Positions 57,481 through 64,000 of a stretch of 64,000 bases of DNA are shown one piece after another. The stretch's first letter is position 1; every line of letters starts with the position of its first letter. The notes beneath the pieces were generated by a model. The model ran no database searches, was not told where the DNA came from, and saw only the letters and a program-made list of their open reading frames with translations. Source of the stretch: Adiantum capillus-veneris (taxonomy: Eukaryota; Streptophyta; Polypodiopsida; Polypodiales; Pteridaceae); contig CM043966.1 in the NCBI GenBank assembly GCA_014529385.2, positions 142,460,211-142,524,210 on the forward strand, in the 5' to 3' direction. Position numbers and translations under genes: made by a program.

Positions 57481-59284
57481 AAAAGTCAACAAAAATAGCA
57501 CTACTTGATCTACACCTACAATACTATCTTAATTGACCAAGCTTAGTGTAGTAAATCGACGTGTGTTGTGAAAGAATGGACAGCATTAGTGCAACCATGG
57601 TGATACTCCACTAGACATACAATAGATTTTTGCTACATAACCTCTTTTGCATCAATCAAATTAAGAAAATGCATCAGTGTGGCAAGAATCAAATGCTAAG
57701 TATAAATTGTGCACACTCTAGAGAGACCAATTCTAATGACTAAGGGTTTGCAAACAACCTCTTGCAAGCTTCATAATTTTGATCCATAGCTCATAATTTG
57801 ACACTTGTTGAACTCATTAGACTTTAGTCATTAGAATTTCAAGAAATATGACCATAACAAGAAATGGCTTCCTATGTCTTGTATACCCATTAGCCATTTC
57901 CTATGGCTTCCTATTACCTCAGTATGAGTTGTCTCAATAAAAGATGAGTTAATGGGCTTATAGATATGGTGCTATGTTCTTTAATCTTAAGTCAACTTGA
58001 ATTCTCTTAATGAATGATGAGTCTAGTTCACACTAATTCCTCCAAGGAGTCCCTTGCAATGGTGCATATGATTCATTCAAAATGTCATCAAATTTAAAAC
58101 CTCTTCAATTCCATTTTAGCTAGTTCTATTACTGTCTGCATCTCTTTTATTGGTGGCTAATCAAATTTTTCCCTCGTTTTTTGCATAAGAACAGTCTGTA
58201 CTATATAATTGTACTTTCAAAACTTCACTAGTTAACTTTGGTGTGATGTTAAAGTTCGAGTGGCATCAACTTGGAACCCCAATCCAATACTTGTAAGCGC
58301 TTCTTTTTCAAACTTGGCTTCAAAGTGAATGACATTAAGCATGCTCAAGTGAAATTACGCCAAGTGGCAATGCTCACGAGCACTACTACCAATGCACCAA
58401 ACCTTATAATTGTGCTTTAGTTTGAAAAGTGGCTTTATTTTCACAAATTACCCTTGTTCAATACAATAACCGTGGCATATCTATTAGATTTCATTCTAGG
58501 CTTGTTTAGCCAACAATGCCAAGCCCAATTTTGAAACAGTTCTAAATGCATACATCTCTTTATTAACTGGCCTATTCTTTTTCTAATATTGTACAAGTCT
58601 ATTTGCAAAATTGTGTACATACTGTGACCATGTTGGCCACCATTTCAAAAACTTGTTGAAATATTTACTCTGTAGTTTCACCCAAATAAGTAATTGTCCT
58701 CCAATGCAGTGGTGTGCTTCCTAGAAGACTACCTTTGTTTTCCTCTAAAAATGCCATATTGTACTTGAGCAGGCAGCTTAAGTAACCACTATGGTATTTT
58801 CCTTGTCAAATGAACCACACATTGGGTGGTAGTTCACTATCCTAAATAATTGCAATTTGCAACCTTGCTATTACATGGTCTTTTTCTTATTTTAAATGCC
58901 TTGATAAATATAATTGAAGGTGATTTGCAAGACATCAAAATTATGATGCATACTCGCAGACGAAAACCTCAAAGGTGTCTCAACCCAAGCTCTATCACAC
59001 CCCTCAAAACGGATGCAACACCCATGTTAGACTCAATGGCCTACTAACCAATCTAAATGTTCAAAAGCTGAGACCCGTCTAAGCATGCTTTAAAGCTGTA
59101 ATAGCGAAATAGCAAAATAAATAATGCAAAGGATGCAATAGAATCTACTGCTATTGCTATTGCTATTGCTAAAACTTGACACAAGTGGAAATGTACCTTA
59201 AATTCACCAACAATGTTTAACCCATCAATTAAAAGTGGGCCTCCACTACTTTTTCATCTCTCTCTCTCTCTCTCTCCGCGCCCG
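57481..59284. other. Gene-free AT-rich stretch
   Basis: No supported gene. A short TATTGC repeat lies near 59152-59170 and a CT run (59258-59276) leads into the poly-C tract. Confidence 0.5.

Positions 59285-59324
<40 letters not shown>
59285..59324. repeat. Poly-C tract, 40 bp
   Basis: 40 consecutive C. The poly-Pro frame across it is not a gene. Confidence 0.95.
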
Positions 59325-59325
<1 letters not shown>

Positions 59326-60346
59326 CCAATCAGTTGGAAATCCTTCTACCTGTGAAACTTAAGTCACTCTATCTAGGCCTCTTGAACAAAGCATTGGATT
59401 TCAATAATCAGAACCTTCAACTAAGAAATTACAACACATTATGTGAGTGCCTCAATTTTACTGATCTACTAAAGCCCTTCAAAAAATTCAGAATACACGA
59501 GCACCGAGGCAAAGAGATAAGAGGAGAGAGCTTGAGCTGTTGAAAGCACACACACAAGCACCCATGCACGCACACACACAACCAAGAGAGCACACAACAA
59601 AGATGGAGGCTCCCTACTAACTTTCCTTTAAGTTGAACTATCAAACCTTAAGGAAATAGACACTGGACTGGTATTCATCCCACAACTTGGAGACAAACCC
59701 TTCTTTATGTAAGAGCCATCAAATAACGACCTCTCATTCACTAACAAAGAGAGTTGTGGACATATCATTTCAATTTCAATGATTCTTAGAACTCAGACAA
59801 TTAGTCAAGCACTTCAAAATGTCAAAGCAACCTCAAGACCTGAATGTACAGAAAAGCAATCCTAAACCATGACCAACAAGCTCAAGACTACTCAAAACTC
59901 GCCACCACACATCATTCAAAGCATAAAGCACTCATCATGTTAAATCATTGAGCCCAGACAAACGGGCATTCACTCAAAAACTCCCATTATGCATGCAGCA
60001 TCATTCAAAGGAAAAACTTTCTTTACGGTAAACAAAAATCTAGCTTTCAAAAAGAATGTGTTCAAAAAGCACACATTCTGAGTATGCTCATGCTTCCTAC
60101 ACCACAAACTTAATTGCCCCCAACCTCCTTGTATGAACAGCCAAAAGTTCAATAACATGCCACACAAACATAGCCACGGAGATGGGCTTGGTAACATCAG
60201 TATCACCTCTATATTTTCTGCAATATTGTCTGTGCAACTTCTCTTTTATCCACAAAGAGAGGGAGAGCGCATGGAACCAAGGCAATAAGGAAGCGAAAGA
60301 AAAATATTTTTCATTTTCATGTACATGTGTGTGTAGTTTTTTAGGT
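59325..60346. other. Spacer between poly-C and poly-G tracts
   Basis: About 1 kb without a credible gene, on average A/C-rich. Confidence 0.5.
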
Positions 60347-60373
60347 GGGGGGGGGGGGGGGGGGGGGGGGGGG
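60347..60373. repeat. Poly-G tract, 27 bp
   Basis: 27 consecutive G. Confidence 0.95.
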
Positions 60374-60674
60374 TTGTAAACAGCAATAAAAATCAGATTG
60401 AAAACATAACCCCAGTCAGATGCAATTTGAGGTCATACAAGACGTACGCGCTCTCCATGACAAACATACAGGTAATTCAGCAACTCGCACTGATTTTTGT
60501 TTGCATGCAAAATCCCCTCCTCTCAGCCCCTACTCCCCCATAGAAGCCTATGTAGACCAATACATGTACATAAATATGTGATATGTGTGCACACATACTT
60601 TGCACACCTTCATTGTGGTTATGTGTATACATAAACAATATTTTCACATACATACTTTAACACGTCTATACATC

Positions 60675-60860
60675 TGTGTGTGTGCATAAATGTTTGTGAG
60701 TGTGCATACGGTGTGTGTGTGCGCGCGCGCATGCACGTGTGCGTGTTTTAGTTTTTTCTGATAAAGAGTGCATGCCAAGGCATGCATGCCAAGGCATGCG
60801 TGCATGTATGCATGCATGCCTCTCTGTGAATGTGTGCATGTGTGTCCGTGTGTCGCATTG
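60675..60860. repeat. Alternating purine-pyrimidine region with CATGC repeats
   Basis: Runs of GTGTGTGCGCGCGCGCATGC (60711-60735), then ATGCCAAGGCATGC twice (about 60771-60798) and GCATGCATGC. Self-complementary CATG words recur. It lies beyond the 3' end of the E2 gene. Confidence 0.75.
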
Positions 60861-61166
60861 GTTTCTGTGGAGAGAGTCACCCTTGCCCCTTTTAGGTATT
60901 GTTGCAAAAGATAAAAGATCAGAAAAATGGAAGTAACCCTCCAGGATACCTGTATTTTGTTCTATACAGATCATCTATTGATTAAGGTGGCAGCAAATAT
61001 TATCACACAAAAATCGTGACAATGCTACCTGGAATACAATATGGGTTTCTTTTCTTTTTAGACATGCAATGTTTGTACAAAAGCTACAATTAAATCAGCT
61101 AAAATTACCTTGGTTCCAGACTTCCTTGCGCGATTTTCCTGCTCTAAAGTAAGCAAAGAACACATG

Positions 61167-63171
61167 CTAACGAGCATTTACTCCACTGGCATCCCTGTAC
61201 TGCTTTAACATGACTTTGCGATATTCTGTAGCATGACATATTCACAAAACAATTCTTACACACATTAAAACATTAATACACTGATATTGACAAAACCATT
61301 TTCAACAAATATAGACAAAATTTTCTGTAAAACCTAACAAGAAAATGACAACATCAACTGTAAAGTATGGCAAACCTTCTTGGTTAACCCACAGAGCCGC
61401 AGCATAACTATTCAAGGGGCTGTCGTTATTGGGCTCTGCATCATGATAAAGAATTGATCAGTGCAGTGGTTTGAAACGTCTCAATTCAGATGAAGACCGA
61501 CATTTTATGACCGAAACAGGGTGATCAGGTGAAACTAGCCTAGTCTGCAGGCAAAAAAGGGTTTGTATCATGATAAAGATCTGATTAGCGGAATGAGTTA
61601 GCAAGCACAAAGTCATCTGAGATGTCGACGGGATTGTAACCTAGTGGTTAAGGTGAATGTGCGGGGGCATAGACACCCAGGTTCAATACCCAGTGGCATC
61701 TTTCAAATTTCAGATATACCTCCAAAAAAAACAAACCTTCAAGAAATAGATGAAAGATGCCCACCTCCTAGAAGACTTTGGATTGACAACAAGATGGTTC
61801 TCACATCATAGGCAGAGGACCATTTGTCCTGCAAGAGAGACGTCAAAAAAAGAAAGACCATAGCAGCTGGAGTAAGAAACCGTTATCTAAGCAACAGCAC
61901 TGACTTGGATAAAAGCTTATGAAAGCAAAAGCATACCTGCAGTATGTCTAGGCATATGTTGCCATATTGATCTACATTTGGATGAAAGCATGGCGTGTCA
62001 AATTTCACAGTGGGTGACTTGAAAGGATATTCAGTTGGGAATCTTAGTGATAACTTATAGGACAAACCATCGTACACAGTTCCTGCACTGCCTTTGATGG
62101 TGCCAATCCAAGAGAAGATATTGTCCCCCTCGGGGAAAGCTGAAACCCCCGGATCACCACATGTCTGCAAACTCATGATCCATACAATAAGCATTTAATC
62201 AACACCTCTCCAAAGGGGGCGCAAAACACAAATGGGATGAGACTATCACATGTTCTCACCATCAAAGCCATGAGCTCCGATTGCAACCTGCAAAGGTTAA
62301 AGTGCTAGAGTTATTCAGGTATGTTTCTGAGCACGCGTAACATTTGGTCATCATGAATGACAATTTCCACAAACACCATCTTCTAGTATCTACATAACCA
62401 GCGACCTTGCAGAGGTGTACTAATCTGTGGTGAAGAATGCATAAAAGTCAAAACTTGACACTTCGGTTGCAAAGCTCAACCCATTCTTGAACCCATATCA
62501 ACGGCACAACCTCATTCTCATTATTCAAAAAGGAAGCCATCTAATGCCGCATGAAATGACATGAGCTTGGATCGCAACCTCTCTCTTGCAGAGTGTACTT
62601 ATCTGTAGTCAAGAATGCGTAAACTTGACACTTCATTTGCAAAGCTCAATCCATGATTGAACCCATATCAATGGCACAACCTCGTTCTCATTATTCAAAA
62701 AGCAAGCCATCTAATAACCCATGAAATGAGAAGCCAATCTTTGATCCTGTTATAGCCCATGCTACACACTTGAATCGAGTATAAAACTTGCACCCATCAT
62801 GGGACAAACACGTTTCTGACAGAGAAATTGGTTGTGCAAGAGAGGGATACATTCATCAAATGTGGACAGCTATTAAACTTCAGACCGCAAAATCCTCCAA
62901 ATGAGACAAGGCCCACCTTTGTTTCTGGCAATCCAACCCTAAACGGTGCCATAAAGCATGAACCTTTGCACAATGGCAGCACCCTCAACCGCTCCTCTCT
63001 CAAAGGCGAGGTAGAAAACACTGGCTGCAGAGAAAAGAAGCCTTACCTGCGGGCAACTGAATGGGTTTCCACTGGATTGGACATGGGTGTGGACTGCTTG
63101 GACGAAGCATCGATGGCAGGGTTCCCTTGCTGGCCTCGAGGGTTGGGTTGCACGCCTCCATCAAAGCTCAT
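61167..63171 (-). CDS. UBC19: Ubiquitin-conjugating enzyme E2, UBE2C/UBC19-20 type (six coding exons)
   Basis: Reconstructed on the minus strand from splice sites: exons 63171-63047, 62287-62260, 62164-61937, 61828-61765, 61435-61376 and 61225-61167, 564 bases including stop, giving 187 aa (the plant UBC19/20 family is near 180). Introns of 759, 95, 108, 329 and 150 bases all have GT...AG. The UBC fold is complete: LQSELMALM helix, [26 protein letters not shown], the FHPNV motif (HPN), and the active-site Cys in GNICLDILQ, then [20 protein letters not shown] and the C-terminal helices. The N-terminal extension (about 40 residues, Gln/Pro/Ser-rich) is as in UBE2C and UBC19/20, which work with the anaphase-promoting complex in mitotic protein degradation. 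All phases match across the joins. The short 103-aa frame 61883-62194 is exon 3 plus intron read-through. Confidence 0.95.
61628..61731 (+). repeat. tRNA-derived SINE-like insertion in intron 4 of the E2 gene
   Basis: Contains box A-like TAACCTAGTGGTTAAGG (61637-61653) and box B-like GGTTCAATACC (61680-61690) at tRNA-like spacing, followed by a short tail ending in eight A (61724-61731). It is antisense to the gene. No amino-acid acceptor stem could be completed, so it is not a tRNA gene. Target duplications not clear. Confidence 0.6.
62405..62735. repeat. Tandem duplication (about 175 bp) in intron 1 of the E2 gene
   Basis: Two adjacent copies share AGAATGC-TAAA..CTTGACACTTC, TTGCAAAGCTCAA, GAACCCATATCAA and CTCATTATTCAAAAAG in order. 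Both are within the 759-bp first intron (62288-63046). Confidence 0.85.
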
Positions 63172-64000
63172 CTCCTCCCCCTTTCTCTGCACAAAGCGTG
63201 CACTCGCACCGAGGTACGGCTATGGCAGTGATGCCAGGAGCCCTATTGGGAAGAATAGCTATTAGCACTCCAGAAACAGAGAGTTCTCTGTTGGAAGCTC
63301 CCTACGCTTCACTCTGACGAAGGCGCAGGTCCTAAAATAATGAGGGAAATTCGAAAGCTTTGACAGTTTTCGGCTATGGCAGAAGCTTTTTGCTTCTACG
63401 CCCGCTACGGCGCAGTCCAAAAGCTGATCTGTCTTACCTCTCTGTCATTTTGCGTAAAAAATGAATGGGGTGTGACTTTTCAAACAGAAGTCTCCTCTAC
63501 CAAGAGTCCACACTTACCGTGTAAAAAAATGTTGGGAAGAAAGAGATACGCCAAATTTTGGCCCAAGACATCGAGGGAATTCCTAGGTCCGAGGCACAAG
63601 GTGTCAAATATGTATAGATGTATGCAGGAACGTTATACAAATGTAGGTCACTTCCATTTCACTATCGTTGAACTGAACTGACACAAATCGTTTTGCTATA
63701 TATTGGGTGAACATTATTGAGCCGTTCTGATTCAGAACCAATGGATCGCACTGATGTTCTTAATACTATCCACTCACAATTGTGAGTTTTGCAAAGAAAA
63801 TGAAATGTAGGTCACTTGGCTGGGCCTTGTGATGTAACCCCAAGGTAGAGGGTTAGAGGCTCATGGGCTATGCTCAATGGGTGTCATCAGCTTCTCCATT
63901 ACAACTGTCCTTATTCAAAATTTTGGCTGAATACTTATGTTGAAAATATGATATTGTAAGTTTGCAAAATGTTAAAAAGTAAGAAATTCATCTTTTTGGT
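63172..64000. other. Upstream region of the E2 gene
   Basis: This stretch should hold the 5' UTR and promoter. A candidate TATA-like stretch on the minus strand (AATATATAGC, plus 63695-63704) lies over 500 bases before the ATG, so either the 5' UTR is long or contains an intron, or this is not the box. The 101-aa plus-strand frame 63376-63681 has no recognised domain. Confidence 0.4.

Noticed and set aside
59235-59543. 102-aa frame with a poly-Pro run
   Set aside because: The Pro run is the 40-bp poly-C tract; flanking residues show no domain.
61637-61700. Functional tRNA gene
   Set aside because: Box A and B are present but acceptor-stem pairing and a clear anticodon arm could not be found; the A tail fits a SINE.
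63376-63681. Separate plus-strand gene upstream of the E2 gene
   Set aside because: Single 101-aa frame without domain, splice sites or promoter; the region more likely holds the E2 5' end.

Overview
The window looks like repeat-dominated nuclear DNA of a land plant. A large, repeat-rich genome such as a fern's is likely, but species is inference. The reasons are a plant-style E2 ubiquitin-conjugating enzyme gene with GT-AG introns, Ty1/copia and Ty3/gypsy elements with plant-type tRNA-iMet primer sites, an L1-type LINE, and many AG, TG, A-rich and homopolymer tracts. I found no bacterial operons, CRISPR arrays or organellar genes.

Layout. 1-1865: 3' end of a Tat/Athila-like Ty3 pol (RNase H, integrase), then a probable 3' LTR. 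3570-4190: a diverged fold-back. 4518-5090: an LTR-like start after a purine tract. 5984-12639 (minus): a decayed Ty3 element (RNase H, RT, zinc knuckle, capsid, unusual N-terminal ORF), split by a duplicated 420-bp promoter/LTR-like cassette. 14221-21368: a direct-repeat pair flanking a truncated Ty1/copia element (14352-18947, minus). 22505-30792: an LTR element without RT or integrase whose decayed polyprotein has modular repeats and two protease-like domains without the D-T/S-G triad. 32200-33250: a possible solo LTR. 34545-37471: a gag-only copia element. 37472-55052: an L1-type LINE, interrupted at 40962-51653 by a full-length chromodomain Ty3 element with a 5-bp target duplication, and ending in four tandem 783-bp units that each carry a zf-RVT fragment. 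55053-61166: gene-poor DNA with poly-C and poly-G tracts. 61167-63171 (minus): the only host gene I can support, a six-exon UBE2C/UBC19-20-like E2 with an intronic tRNA-derived SINE.

How it fits together. This is a nest of transposons beside one cell-cycle ubiquitin gene. The LINE was the landing site for the chromovirus. The chromovirus is the best preserved element and the most interesting: an apparent first gag exon lies inside its LTR with a matched splice donor and acceptor, and the presumed intron holds an unrecognised 129-aa ORF. Its gag carries frame breaks, so this copy is probably not autonomous. The 22505-30792 element and the LINE-tail tandem array are the other structures that standard annotation would miss.
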